From Cyanoderma ruficeps (lineage: Eukaryota > Chordata > Aves > Passeriformes > Timaliidae), in assembly GCA_008694505.1 (NCBI GenBank), contig VZDJ01000623.1:7532194-7596193 (forward strand): a DNA stretch of 64,000 nucleotides. The letters run 5' to 3'. Below, in pieces: positions 13,001-26,870 of this stretch. The position numbers and the translations under genes are program-made. Below the pieces are notes generated by a model. It was not told the DNA's origin. It made no database searches and saw only the letters and a list, made by a program, of their open reading frames with translations. Position 1 is the first letter of the stretch; every line of letters begins with the position of its first letter.

Positions 13001-16000
13001 TTGTTGAACAACTCTGTAAACACTTATGCTCTTCAGAAACACAAAATCTGGCTCATACCTGAAGATAGGGCACATAAGATGTCATGGCACTGAATGATGA
13101 GGTTATTTTGATACAAATGGGATACCCAGTCAAACATGAAGTTAAAGGTCTCCTAACCTGTCTTCTTACAAAACTAAAACACATGGCAGAGGCAAGCTGG
13201 TCTTTCAGCTTTCTGCAGCTGAACTCTCAATTGTGTCTGTAGTGTAATATTATCTGCTTTTATTTACACTCTGCTGCCATAGCATTTTAGTTCTACATTT
13301 TGATTCCCTTCCAAATGTAAAAGTTAACAGAATGGAGACTTCTTAAATAGAAATCCTCACCTTACTTCTCTGCTTAATATAAAACCTTGTCTTTTAGTGT
13401 GTAACACATTTTCACCTCTGATTTATGGTTCTCAGGTGTATGACATTATGTGCTCACATACTCTCTCCATCACAACTTCAAGTACATAAACACCAACAGT
13501 TCTGTTATTATGGCTGCTCTGATTCTCATCCCTTGCCTTCACTAGCAAGAGAGAAACATGAGTAGTAGAGGGTTAGTTCACGTAGTAATCCCACATGCCC
13601 CTTCTCCCCTGAACAAGTGCCTTGTGTTTCAAGTTTCCACGCCACATATCTATCAACTCCTCAGAGTAGCACGTGTGTTGTCTGCCTCTGAGTTTGGAAC
13701 ACACTGATTGAGAGACATACACACTGATCAACAAACCTGTGGGTATTTTTGGCTTTCCCAAAGCAGAGGGCAGTAATTTACTCCTTGTGTACTTGGCTGC
13801 AAGTTTTAATGACCAGCTGGTTCATTATGGGGGTAGAGGGAGGCAGACAGATGGAGGAAGAAAGAGGCAGGAAATTCACTGTTGCTGTTGTGATCAATTG
13901 TATGTGGAGAACATAACTTCAGCCTCTCTGTAAATTCAAAATGGCTCACAATGGTAATCCAGAGATTTCTGTAACTATAAAATGACAAATTATTTGGCTT
14001 TTTACAGTCAACTACATTTTCTAAATATCATTGCTATAGATACCCAGGATAATGAAGATAAAGATTTTTAATTTGATGATACTTCCAATCAGAATGTAGG
14101 ATTTAGGGTCATTATAACTTGTTCACACCTGGATGATAAAAGAATATGCCAATATCTAGTAAGATGAGGTTTTCAGAGGAAATCTGGAAGGAACCTGAGG
14201 ACCAGAATAACAAGCGATGTAAATCTGCTGCTTTGGATAAAGTTTTGAAGACTCCAAATAATGTTATAATTCCCAGATTTTGAGCTTTATGTCACTATGT
14301 AGCTAAAACCCTAAGATGGGGTTTAGAGAAAAGCATATAGGAAAAATAAGTAATCCTGAAGAAGTTTTTCTTTTTCTCTTAAGTTGGAAGACAAGTGTCT
14401 TGAGCAATTAGAAATACTGTGTTCAGGGGACAAAATTCCCAAATACAGGTGGTATTTAGGTTATGTTTATCCATATGAAGTTAGATATCCAGTCCAAGCT
14501 GGTCATCTAGATTCACTTTGTAGGTGGAGAGAGGTCACCATTCATGTCATCCTCCATTATTTACCTGATAGCAATGAACTAGCTCTTCAAGGCACCTACT
14601 GATTTCCACAGCTAGCTTAGAACACACAGTTAATTTTGAAGTTTTTCAGGTTGACTAGATAACAACCAACCATGCTGAGCAGGTTGCTGTGCATGACAGA
14701 AGATTTGCAGTCAACTAGAATGAAACACATAAAAATCACTGGGGCACTTTTGTTATGGAGGGGTCACCATGTGCTGTTGGAGGGAAGCAGAACCAAGGTG
14801 CAGAGACAGTGAAGGGCTTGGCCACCTCAGCGTGGCAAAGGCAAAATGTAACACTTGAATACAAACCATTGTAAATTTGAATCAACAGAAGAGCTGAAAG
14901 CAGCCCAGCGGACACCTGCACTTCAGGCCTGCCACATTATTCTGCCTAACATTTCTCCAGATGCTGCTTTACTTTGGGCCCATCTCGAACTACTGAGCAC
15001 CTGAGCTCTTGCCTCCACTGTGCCACACTGTGCCACACAGAGAGGAGCTTCTTCCCAGGAAACTTGGACCTTGCCATCTTCTCAGACCACTTCTGTGCAC
15101 AGCAGCCAGTTGTATTCTTGAAATGAAAAAGAAAAATGCAGTAAAGTTGCCAATGTCTTTTTACCTTTTTCCTCATCCCCATTCATTTATTAGTCTAATA
15201 GACAAACCATTTTCCCACAAAAGCACCAAATGGATGTTTATTTTCTCCTTGTAGCTGAGAGAAGTTTTGAATGGCAAAACATATGTCTTGCTAGTCATCT
15301 GTGCAGATACAGATTTTTATCAACAGATTTTAAGCCATCTATCACTAAGCATCTATTATGCTAAAACAGCTGTTAAACTAAATCCATCTTAATAATTTAG
15401 CTGGATCCACACAATTCTAACAAACTGGATTTTCTCCCTGGGTGTGTAACTTGGATGCGTAATTTGTCTTTTGGTTCTATAGCTGAAGTTTCACAGGTCT
15501 GATGCCCACTGCACTTTGATTTATCATGAAGTTTTCTAAAAAGTAAACAGAATACCCATGAAACATTGCTGAATCTGAACATTAGTGTAGCACATCTGCT
15601 GTATAAGATGACACTGATGCAAAACACAGGACAATGCAGAATCTGAGGTTTTCAGACATTAGTGTCCTTTTCTTAGTCTGAGCATTAATATTCCCCCGTA
15701 CTTTTTAAGTTTTCAGAAGCCAGTAGTATTTTAGTTCTGCAGGAGGTTGTGAATAATAATGTGTATTAATAAGGTAGCAGAAGACACAAGTTGCTGCTGA
15801 TTGCATATCCAAGATTGTTGTTGATGACTACATTACTTGCTAAAAAAAGTAAACAAATTCCTACACGGAGAGATCCAAGATATGCCAGTTGCCTAGTTGC
15901 TAAAGGATATTAACTTTTCAACAAAAATGCTCAACTGTGCTATCATTTTCAAGGGATGCATTTCATAAGTAACATTTTTTGGGAAAGGATATCAAAATCA

Positions 16001-18368
16001 CTTGGAAGTATGATACATTTTCAAAAGAAGTGTAAAAATTTTATTCTTTTCATTGTCCATATTGTCAAGGTCTCTAGCATCAAGTCCAGCACTAAAATGC
16101 CTAAGAAATCAAGCAAACCCTCAAATATGTAATATAAATTGTTTTTATTAAACTGAATTTCATCTTTTTGTGCTACAATTAAAATAACCACCTTTGTTTA
16201 ACAGCAGCTTATTTTGATAACCTTATGTCTGGTTAGAGTAAGAATTCATCTTACATCCCTCAGTCTTTCCCATTGGCTTCAGCTGAGCTTTTCCCATGAG
16301 GATGGACAGTAAAAGGATTAGGCTGCTTTCAATTTTTATTTCATATATTTTTATTTAGGTATATGAGCCAAGGCTAGTACTGAAGGTGTTTATTTTTGGA
16401 ATATGGGAAACGTAAGTAGGCAGTTGCATTAATAGATTTATGTAAAGTTCTTCAACATGCAACAATACATTTCACACCTAGCTTTTATTTAAATAAAAAG
16501 CTATAGAATTCTGAGATCCACCTAACAGAGCCTGAATTATTATTTGATCTAGGAAATGACTTATTAGTTGTTGTAAAATATCTAGAGCATCACTGAAGAG
16601 AAACTTCAGGCTCCAACTGTTAGACACATAAATACAACACAGTATTGTTTGGAAACTCCAACAGAAACAAAAATAAGGATATCAAAACTAGAGTTAAGTT
16701 TCTCTTCCCAACAAAAAATAAGAAGCAAGAAGTTTTGAGCTATTGCAATAAATAATTTCCCAAAGGACTGGCAGACAGAGGTACCTAGTCAAGGACTGTC
16801 TGGCTGCTATTACTCACCAGGGAAGTCCACGTGATGGTTGCTGATAGGGTGAGACTTCTCTGACCAGGAATGTTAATGGTCTAACTACTCCAGGCCTTAT
16901 TTGTCTGGAATAATGTTCATAATGCTAAATAGTTTCAAAACAAATTAAACCATAGATGATCTTCCAGAATAATTATACTTGCCAATTTCATCTTTAGTGA
17001 CAAGTCTGCAGAAGACAATAGAAAAGCCCTGAAGGTTTGCACCATGTCCAAGACCTTTTTCTGAAGATTATTTTATTTCTGGCAAATATATGTTGTTCTA
17101 GGACAAGGACGTGCTTAGACACAGACACCACAGCAAAAGGACACAGCTCGTGCACACACAGGCACCAGGTTTGTTCTGACTGAAGTGCCAGCAGAGCTGG
17201 GACCAGGCATATGCTGCTGGATTATATGCAATATTTGCTCATGCATCACACATTAGGACTGCCCATTTTAAGCATTGGTATTATGAAATACAGATGGCAA
17301 AGCCTAGGCTGGGTGTAAGACACTTTCAGCAGTGGTTCAATTTCTCGGTCTGATCAGTGGTACCTGAGGAACACACGATATACAATCATCATTCCTTGTT
17401 ACATTTTATCAAGCCTTTCAGTTGCAAGGTATAAGCACACATACTAATGCAATGTCTAGGTGACAGTATGCAGAATTTGTTTATACCATACTGTTGAATT
17501 TTACGTTGCACATGGATATTTTTGCACAATTGAAAACCATGAGGTACAAATTGAATAATGTGTAAAACCAGTGAGTACAAATGCAAATCAGAAAATTTTA
17601 GAAGTGTCAGTGCAGCATGCCAGCATAGCAAAGGGAGTTTTTCTTCAAGATATATCTAACAGCTTTGTCAGAATAGCAGTGCCTGCACAAAGCTATTCTT
17701 GCTCTTGGTGTTGCTCACACTCCTGCTTCTATCACAACCTCACAACATTTTACACTTTTCCTCAGTTTTCAGGAAATGTCAGTAAATGTGTAGGGTTTTT
17801 TTACCATTTTTTAAAATTTCTTACTTCTTACAATGCTAATGTAAAAATTGGAAACATATGTGTCCAGAAAAGACAATCAGAAACCCCAAAATTATAATTA
17901 TTTTTCATACCTAGATTTTTGATATGCATCTTTTTTAAAAATTTGTGGTACTGGCTTTCCTCATACTCTCAAGAATTTGATTATTTGTTTAGTTAAGTGT
18001 TCAAGTTTGGTTTCTTATGTTATTGTATACTTTTAATCCAGATTAAGAATCTAAAAGGTCCAAATTTTTTAAAATTCAGAGTAAATCTGGATATAGATCC
18101 AGTTTCCACTTTGCAGATTTATTTTTCCACAGAACTGATTTTGGTTTGGATCAAAATAAGCAGCAAATCTGAACAAAGTTTGCACCAAAAGCAGCAGCTC
18201 CCTAGATATGGCAGCTGGCCAGTGAAACTGATGCCCTTTTTAGCATTGCTGGGAAGACAAAGTACAGCGATTTTGCTGCTGAGAAGTTGCTGGGGGCGCC
18301 ACACCTGCCTGGCACAAGGGCAGACTCCACTGGGGAGACTGCATGGTCCCCTAGCCTTCTCCTAGGGC
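7087..18368. other. Intergenic AT-rich DNA
   Basis: More than 11 kb without a recognisable gene or clear transposon. Open frames are 60-110 codons with no domain signatures. A small TGTA-type run lies at 10899-10925. Some stretches (for example 11440-11640) are unusually rich in homeodomain-like TAATTA/ATTA sites and could be conserved noncoding DNA, but conservation cannot be judged here. Confidence 0.6.
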
Positions 18369-18407
18369 TTTTTTTTTTTTTTTTTTTNNNNNNNTTTTTT
18401 TTTTTTT
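18369..18407. repeat. Poly-T tract with a 7-base assembly gap
   Basis: Nineteen T residues, seven N (18388-18394), then thirteen T. The true homopolymer length is unknown. No retroposed element with a poly-A tail could be recognised beside it. Confidence 0.9.
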
Positions 18408-21400
18408 AATTTGTCAAAGCATTCAGTATCACATAACACTCCAGTTTTGGCAATAACTGGAGTAGGTTAAACACAAAGCTCTGGGAAACTGTAAGAACAA
18501 TGACTTTTAATTTTTTAATCATGGTAAAAGTCAATGTATTTCTAGCATGGTGGCCACCTGTAACCATCAAGTGATCCTTTGGACACAGACAAAGCAAAGT
18601 GTGTTCTGGCATCCAATAATATTGTAAAGTTTTGAGGGCATTGTCTGTACATAAGTCTGAAAATAGAGATATCTATTTTCAATATTCTCTCATAGAACAG
18701 CAGAGCAAATAAATATTAGTGTTGGGTGAGCAGACTGAAAATCTGAGATTTTCCAAAACCAGCACTTGTTTAATCTTCAATACCACTATTAGACTCTCCA
18801 TAAAGAGAAGGAACAACAATTTTAATTGGAAAGATGAGCCGTGGGAGAGATCAAAGTAATTTCTCCCAGTGATTGACTTATGTATTCCTTTCCTCATCTG
18901 ACATTTCATAATGCCTTTCCTCTAAAATATTCTCCTTCTGAGGATCTCAACAGGATTTGTTGTGGGTACAGTTTCCCAGAGCTGATTAAGTACACTGCCG
19001 GGTGTCTCTGCTGTCATGCTGGGATACCTGCAGACAGAAGGATGGCACCAGGGCCAGCCCAGAGGTCTGTCAGCCTGGGAGAGCTGGGTTTGCTTTACTG
19101 GGTGAGTAACACCTGTATGTGACTGAGAGTTTGAAGATGGCATTGGAAAGGATGTAGTTTGTATGCAGAGCCACATGAGGCTGAAAACCTATTCTTTGGA
19201 AAGGGAAATAAAGTGTGTGGATGCTGGAACACAGAAACAGTAACAAAAACTTGTCTGTGCTAAACATTGAATACTGACATGTCTACCAGAATAGTGAGTT
19301 TAGATGCTTAAAAAAATGCAGTTTCAAGCAGTACAGCTTCCAGAGTGAGGAATTCCACTGTGCTCCTATTCTTGAGAAGTCACTGAGTCTGACAAGCAGG
19401 GTGGGAGGGATGATGGTGGAGAAAACCCTGGCAATGCACGGAGAAATGCACAAAACTGAGAAGGCTTTTCAATCCCTTTCACCATTATTCATCTTTTCTG
19501 ACTGTTCTTATAGCATAGGTATGGAACAAAAACCCTGAAATTAAAGCTAGGCTTCTGCACATGGGTAGTTTTCCACAGTGAGCACTGGAAAGAACTAGCA
19601 CGTTCTCATGGAAGACACAAACATCAAAATGAATTAGTGACTGCACTTGGCTGAACAGGGAGAAGCTGTGATCCTCTGGCCCCATAAGTATGGGGGAAGG
19701 ACATCTTTAAGAAATCAGGCAAGTCCTGGCACGAGGTTGAGAAATAGTAGTTGTAATTTCCATTCCCATCTTTGCCTTACTCCTCCTCCCTGAACTTGAA
19801 CCAGTCTCTAAGTCTCTCTGTGCCTCAGCCTGTAATGGAGTAATAATATTTTCATGCCTCACTGTGGGACACTGTCATCCTGATATTGTGCTGATGGGTA
19901 CAATTGAACAATCTGCCATATATTAAAAAGAAAACTTGTTCAGATGGATGGTACTTTATCACTGAAAAACGTCAAGCGAATGAGGTGTACTCGCTTTTTA
20001 TAGGTTCCTTGTATGAGCTTTGTTATAATAAGAAATTCATCACCACTGTGGGGACCTGAGTCATCTTTGTCCTTATTCTGCTCTTTTTCCAGTGTTTTCC
20101 TTGAATGCAACACACATAAATCAGTATAAAAAATGTAGTAATACCATGGCAAATCATAGGTTTTGTTTTTCTCCCTGGAAGTTGCACTAGCCCTGCAGTC
20201 CAAAACAATTATTACCGTGTAATTTATTTTCACTTTATTATGTTTCTCTGAAATACAAATTGGAGTTTTCTGGTTATGCAACAGCTTTCCATATTCAGTT
20301 TCCTACACAATGAAACTTCAGCTGGGAATACATACAAATTAAGGATTCAAATCTTTCTAAGAAGTTTTGCAAAACTTCCTTTAGAGCCAGCTTCTATCAA
20401 ATCACATTTGGTTTTATAAGCAGCTGAAAACTCTAATCAGAAACGTCTGTGCTTATGTGCTCAAAACAGAGTATCATCTGTATCTTACCTTACTTCCCTG
20501 CAAAAATCTCTGAATAACATCAAAATGGCATGCCTTTCCTAATTCAAACATTTGGCAAAACAGTGTTCTAATAAATGATGTAACAAGGGAGATCATAATA
20601 AGAAACATCTGTACAGATTGCTGAAGGCAAGCTCAAAGTATGTCAGAGTCTAAGAATTTACCACAAGGAAAAATTACTGAGAAAAATATGTAAAAAATGT
20701 TTATGTTCAATGTTGCTTGAAAAGGAACATGAATAAAATATGTAATGATACCACACAAGTAGACCACAACCCTCTCCTCAAATTTACAAAACTATTGAAG
20801 GGCTGGCACAGGGAAGTAAGATCCCACCCCTTACTAGCAGAAAAAGATTATAACCTCTCCCTTTTTGATAGGAAATCTCAAGTACAGAGAGGTCAAATCA
20901 AAATTGTTCCTCTGGCCTGAGTGTAATAAAACTCAGGTGATCAATTTCATTTACCTTTTTCTTCATCGAAAATTGCAATGTCTGAATCTTCCATCATTTT
21001 CAGCTAAAGAAGATAACACTTGACCTCCTTGGACACCACATCCAAGATTTCTCAAGTAAAAGACCTCCAAAATGAGTATGTGAATTGAAGGTCATCCATC
21101 CATTCATCCATCCATCCNAATTTGCCTAAGGACACTCCTACACTGACCATCCTAATAACCTGGTTCCCTGTGCTTCAACACAATACTGTTTTTCATTTTT
21201 TACAGGACTTTTTTCATCCATCTGTACCAGTAGGGAATGAGTAAGAAAATACAAAGGAAAACATGTTGCCAAAACACACTGTGTTCTGAAAATCCCTACC
21301 AGGCCCTTGCCAACAGGTAGGGAAGGCAGCCACTGAGATTGTAAGCAGGGATATAAAAAAAGGTGTTCTCTGAATGTCATGCCTCTAGATCCCAGAAGGA

Positions 21401-22734
21401 ACAAGCAGTGAAAGACAAAAAACAAGGAAATTGGACACATTCTGGAGAATGAATAATAAAGTTGGACAAGCACACAGCGCCCTGTCATCCTCTTGCTAAC
21501 GAAAAGTCAACTATTCCAGGAATCAATGCCCTATGCCTGGAGTCCAAGAGGCAAAAGTGCTAAGAACCTTCAATGTTTTATATTTTTTTAAGCTTGGCCA
21601 GATCTAGAAGGAAAATACTGGCAGTATTATGTAGCATTGAGTGGGGATGTCTCTGCTGTGCCAGATACCTGAGTAGGAGAGCTCAAGGACTACTGACAGT
21701 GTATGTTACTGATACTCAAACTAAAAATTTTCCTCTGTGTTGACTAGTAAATGCATTTTTTTGGTCATCCCTCAGAGCTTTTCAAAGCGTGTTATAAAAG
21801 TGGAAAGATACTGTTTCAAGGTTTTAGTTGTTGATAATTGCTTCTCCATGCATGAGACTATACATTTTTGAGAGGAGCTGAGGATGGCTTTTTAGTAACA
21901 AACTCTGTTACTCAGAACTATATAAAATATTTTTGTGTCCTATAAAAATAATGCTGATTCTGTTCAAATAAACTCGCTGCTGAGATGCCGCAGTAAGCTT
22001 CAATATTTTTAGGCCATTTGGGCCCCAGGCAATCTGAAGTAAATATATTTATTTTAGCTTATCCCTAGTGTAAACAGAGAAAACCTGAGCATCAGGGTAA
22101 AGGTCATAATCCCATGGGCAACAGCTATCCTCTTGAATTTTGAGGAATAGTTTGGACTGTATATGAAATAAAACTCAAGAGCTCTGCTCAATCTTCTCAC
22201 ACCCCTGCAAGCCTCCAAGCCGCAAAATGTTGAAACCCTTGAATTTCACCTCATGTATCAGACAGGAGTGGGTCAGCTACAAGAGCTGGACAAGCTTCAA
22301 ACTGTGACTCAGAGTGTCCCAGCTTCAGTGAGAATATCCAACAAGCTTTCATTACTTCTTGTCATCACTCTAAATCAGGAAATATGAAGCTCTATAAACT
22401 CATGAACTTTTACCTTATTTTATTCAATCAGCATTCATTCTTCTAAAAAAAAGTCAGTGCTCTTCATTGAGTTAAAACATCACAGACAGAACAGATAGGA
22501 TCTTTATGTTACATTTTGCCACACAGATATACACATTTAAAAGCCTACACAGTTTGTCTATGTTTTCCTTTAATTATGCTGGAAAGTGAGGAATAGCATT
22601 CATTAATTGTTTTACTCATGATTTCTTGCTTTGGCAGGAATCTGAATCCATTTCAAAATACTGAGTGCCTCAGTTATGCCTGATTATTTATATAAATTTA
22701 TTTCACATGTTCTGAACCAAGAATAAAAAATAAT
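18408..22734. other. Intergenic DNA, nothing recognised
   Basis: AT-rich sequence with only short frames (up to 116 codons, 21138-21488 minus, with no recognised domain). It contains the CATC-type microsatellite at 21093-21117. No RNA gene or clear transposon was found. Confidence 0.6.
21093..21117. repeat. (ATCC)n microsatellite
   Basis: A short run of CATC/ATCC tetranucleotides with one ATTC interruption, followed by a single unknown base at 21118, probably a sequencing or polishing failure at the repeat edge. Confidence 0.85.
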
Positions 22735-24050
22735 CGTAGAATCACAGAATATGCTGAGTAGGAAGGGACCCACCAGAACCATCAAGTCCAGCATCTGACC
22801 TTGCACAGGTCACACCCCCCATCCCATCCTGTGCCTGTAAGTGTTGTCCAAACACTTCTTGAACTCTGCCAGGCTTGGTGCTGTGACCACTTCCCTGGGG
22901 CACCTGTTCAGTGCCCAGCCACCCTCTGAGAGAAAACTTTTTCCTTATCAGGAAATCAAAACTTCCCCTGACTCAGCTTCATGTTGTTTCCTTGAGTTCT
23001 GTCACCGGTGACAAGAGTGAAGAGATCAGTGTCTGTCCCTCCTCTTCCCCTCACAAGGAAGTTGTAAATGCAGTGAGTTCTCCCCTCAGTCTCCTCTTGT
23101 CCAGGCTGAACAGACCAAGTGACCTCAGTTACTCCTCACAAGGATTCCCCTCCAGACCCTCCACCATCCTCATGGCCTCCTTTGGACACTCTCTACTAGC
23201 TGAATGTCTTTTTGTGTTGTGCCCCCAGCACTCGAGGTGAGGCCACCCCAGTGCAGAGCAGAGGGGACAATCCCCTCCCTTACCTGCTGATGCTGTCCCT
23301 GATGCCCCCAGGACCGGGTTGGCTCTCCTGGCAGCCAGGACTGCTGACTAATATTCAGCTTTCCATGGACCAGAACCCCCAGGTCCTTTTCCCCAGCACT
23401 GCTGTCCAGTTTCTCATTCCCCAGTCTGTCTGTACATCCAGGGTTGCCCCATCCCACATGCAGAATCCAGCCCTTTCCCTGGTTGAACTTCATATGGTTG
23501 GTGATTGCCCATCTCTCCAATTTGTTGAGATCTCTCTGCAGGGCCTCTCTGCCCGGGAGGGAATTGACAGCTCGTCCAAATTTATTTCTGTTGAGAAACT
23601 TCCTCAGTAGTCCTGCAAGTCCAGCATTTAAGACAATGGTGAAGAAAAGCAAGCTGAGGATGGAGCCCAGTGGAACCCCACCAGTGACAGGTCCCCAGCC
23701 TGATGTCCCCCCACTCACTGTAACCTTTGTGCCTGACCCATGGGCCAGTTGCTCTCCCACTGTGTAATTTGGTCATCCACCAGTGAGCTGGGCGTTTTTT
23801 TTTCCAGCAGGATCTTGTGAGAGAAAGTATCAAAAGCTCTGCTGAAGTCCCAAAAGATGACATCTACTGGCTTTCCTAGATCAGCTATGGGGCTTACCTT
23901 GTCATAGAAGAAAATCAGTTTCGACAAGAAGGATTTTCCCCTCATGGAGCCATGCTGGCTGTCACCAATAACTGTATTGTTCTCCAGGTGCTTTTCAGTA
24001 AAAGCCAGAATAATCTTTTCCATTATTTTACTGGGCATTGAAGTGAGACT
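22735..24050 (-). mobile_element. CR1 LINE, 5'-truncated, with reverse transcriptase remnant
   Basis: The antisense 3' end is at 22735 (GTAGAATCACAGAATATGCT). Reading leftward on the minus strand, the element covers the 3' UTR and the second half of the reverse transcriptase domain. Remnants of RT motifs occur in three frames: VDVIFWDFSRAFDTFSHKIL within 24038-23715, then GGVPLGSILSLLFFTIV and EKDLGVLVHGKLNISQQ within 23760-23170. The FADD-box catalytic segment is lost or degraded and the frames are shifted, so it is an inactive pseudogene copy. Typical full CR1 elements are about 4.5 kb; this keeps about 1.3 kb. Confidence 0.95.
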
Positions 24051-26685
24051 GATAAAAAATATTTCTTACTGTAATATTTATTTATTTACCTATGGATCTA
24101 GATTATTTGAATTATATATTATATATTATTTATTTTTATTATACTGTATCAAAATATTGATTATTGAAAAGCGTATAAAACCTGAAAAGTAGTTATTGTT
24201 TCATAGGACACACCCTTCAAGATTTTAGATCTAAGCAGTTCACAGTCACTCAGATCTCTAGGATATTCAGATGTAACACTGCTACAAGTCCAGCTCTCCT
24301 TTTCTCAGCGTTTGCACCGCTTATATACACTGGAGTGCCTATCTGCTGTGTACCTGCAGTCATGATTTATAAATAACAGTTTATAACAAACTGTTCCTGT
24401 GTTGTTCTGCTCACAAAAACTGAAATACACATAAAGCATGAGTTCTTCAAGGATATTATGCAGTGGGCCTGTTTCTAGTGAGGCTATTCTAAATCTAACA
24501 CAGTGAAGCTGCAAGGTTAAAACGCCAATATATTTAACTTTATTTATAGCAAAGCAGCTGTACTAGTTCAAGGCAATTTATTTTTCCAAGTAGGCTTTTG
24601 CATAATGGTCTGCCTTTCTTGTTCAAATGAAGAAAAAAAGAAAAATTGGCAACGTATGAAAGGAAGAAAGCAGACATTAGAAAAATTCCTGACATGGATC
24701 CACAGTGACACAATGAAGACCCGAGTCTGGGAATTCACCAAGTCGGGACATATTTGGAAGAAAATGAGGAAGTCACTTGCAGAGATCTCTCTCAAAGACA
24801 ACTATTTTCAGATGAGTTCTAGATCTCCTTGAAATGGCATTCATCAAACCAACTCCAGACTGCAGATCCAAGCTCTGGTGCTTAGAGGGTGCAGCTTCCT
24901 CTGAGCTATAGTGTTTTACCATTATGGCTCAGATACATCACCTTTTATTACCTAAACAAGCTGAAATCATGCCTTCACTCCTACAAACCATTGAGGCACA
25001 CTGAGCATTGTTCTATGCCAGCACGCATTAGAAATTCCATTTTGCAATAAATTAGATATTAACTGATAGTAAGCAATTATTTAGACTGCTACATTAAATA
25101 AGTCTTTAGGAAGAAAACATGCAATTGTGTTTTCAAGCTTAACTCTGTCTCCTGACTGATGGTTGTTTGATTTCTGAAGTTGTGTGATGCATAAATTCTA
25201 GGCAATTATTAAATTATTTCAAATGCAGGCAGATTTAGATCAACTATGCATACATCTTCTGTGTATTTACACACCATTTATACAGATGATAAAGGGTCAC
25301 ATTCTGAGGATATTGGCAATTTATGAGATTCCAGGATCTGTCCTAAAGAATCACATGAAGTTTTTTGTATTTATTAGAGGTTCCCTGTCATTTGGCCATT
25401 GACCATCTGAAGGAAAGGATCACATCCACTGGCACAACTCTCTGTACCATCAAGTATTTTCTTGGCTGTGCAAACCTAAGTGATTCCCACATCACAGCAC
25501 TAAACATCACAGCATGGGAATCACTGCACTAAATTACATTTTATATCCTGAATTTATATGCCAACTAACTAACTAACCCCGGAAGAGACAACGTGGGTTG
25601 TCCCGAGTCCACTTCCACGTAATCTCAGGCAAATATGTTGTTGTCAATAAGGCCAGAGGTTCGTAAAGACATCATTTCTGCAAAGTAAAAACAAAATATA
25701 GGCTTTTAAATAATAACAGTCAGCCTTACACAGCTTAAAACCAATAAATGTTCAGTACTAGGAGAGATTTTACTGTTCTCACCACATACTAACACCTTAG
25801 CACTAAACCTGAATTACAATTAAGAGACTGAGATAAAATGGAAAAAGATAGGCTTAAGGCAGAATGACTTACAGACCTTAGAAATGAATTTCTAAATCTC
25901 TAAACACAATTTTTCGGAATTGCAGTGATAACTTTTTATTGGAAACTGTCTTGTGCTGCTTTTATATTTTATCATGGTAGCACCAACATAACTGCACTTG
26001 GGATATCCGTATGGTCCCAGACTCAAGCCTGATGTGTGTTTGGCCCAGCCTTTGCAAGGCTTCCTGGATTTCCCCACACACTCACACCAAGGAAAAGGTT
26101 TCCCACCTTCAGAATCCAAGACTGCAATGGTATGAGGCCATGACCCCCATCATGTTCAAACAGTGGTGAGATTAATTTATGGAATAACACAATTTACACT
26201 GGATAATTACCGTACTGTCCCTCACAGGACACCATCACGTTGCATGCCTGGTGCTGGCACCATGAGCTGCCTGCCCAGCCAGCAGGTGACATGTGCAGTA
26301 TGGATAAGGCTGGAGAGGAATGGCAGGACAGTTGGCTTCCCCGGGCAGCAGCTGGGGCTGAGGCTCCCTGCCCAGGGTCCTGCACCCAAACAGGGCCTGC
26401 CAAATGCCCTTTTCTACCAGGGTCCATGCCCAGAAACTCTCTCCCTCCTCCTGTGGCCTCAGAGGGGCTGTTTACCCCACACTACATAAACTCTGCCCCT
26501 GCTACCCGGCCCAGGGCAGGAACCTCCCCTGTCAGTTTAATCAGAAAAGCAGGTGATCTGAAGGCACCTCTGCATACTTTGCCAGGCAATTGCCTGTTCA
26601 GAGAGTTCTCCCACGGAAGGAAGATGAGCTCATTCAGGCTTAACACCACCATGTGAGTAACAGAGAGAGAAACACCAGGCACATT

Positions 26686-26718
26686 TATTGATTGATTGAT
26701 TGGATTGATTGATTGATT
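26686..26718. repeat. (TTGA)n microsatellite
   Basis: About eight TTGA/ATTG units with one extra G, seen directly. Confidence 0.9.
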
Positions 26719-26832
26719 TAATACGTGGGCTCATGCTGAGCGTTATGAAGTTGCCCAGTGGAAGTATCAACCTTGTCAGACCTCTTCACAAACATATCCA
26801 CAAAGTGAATATACAGTGTTTGAGGAATATTA

Positions 26833-26870
26833 CAATAAATAAATAAATAAATAAATTAATACATAAATAA
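26833..26870. repeat. (AATA)n microsatellite
   Basis: AATA units with two interruptions near the 3' end, seen directly. Confidence 0.9.

Noticed and set aside
22911..24038. Protein-coding gene with reverse-transcriptase-like sequence
   Set aside because: It is a frame-broken, 5'-truncated CR1 LINE copy with the usual CR1 3' end, not a host gene.
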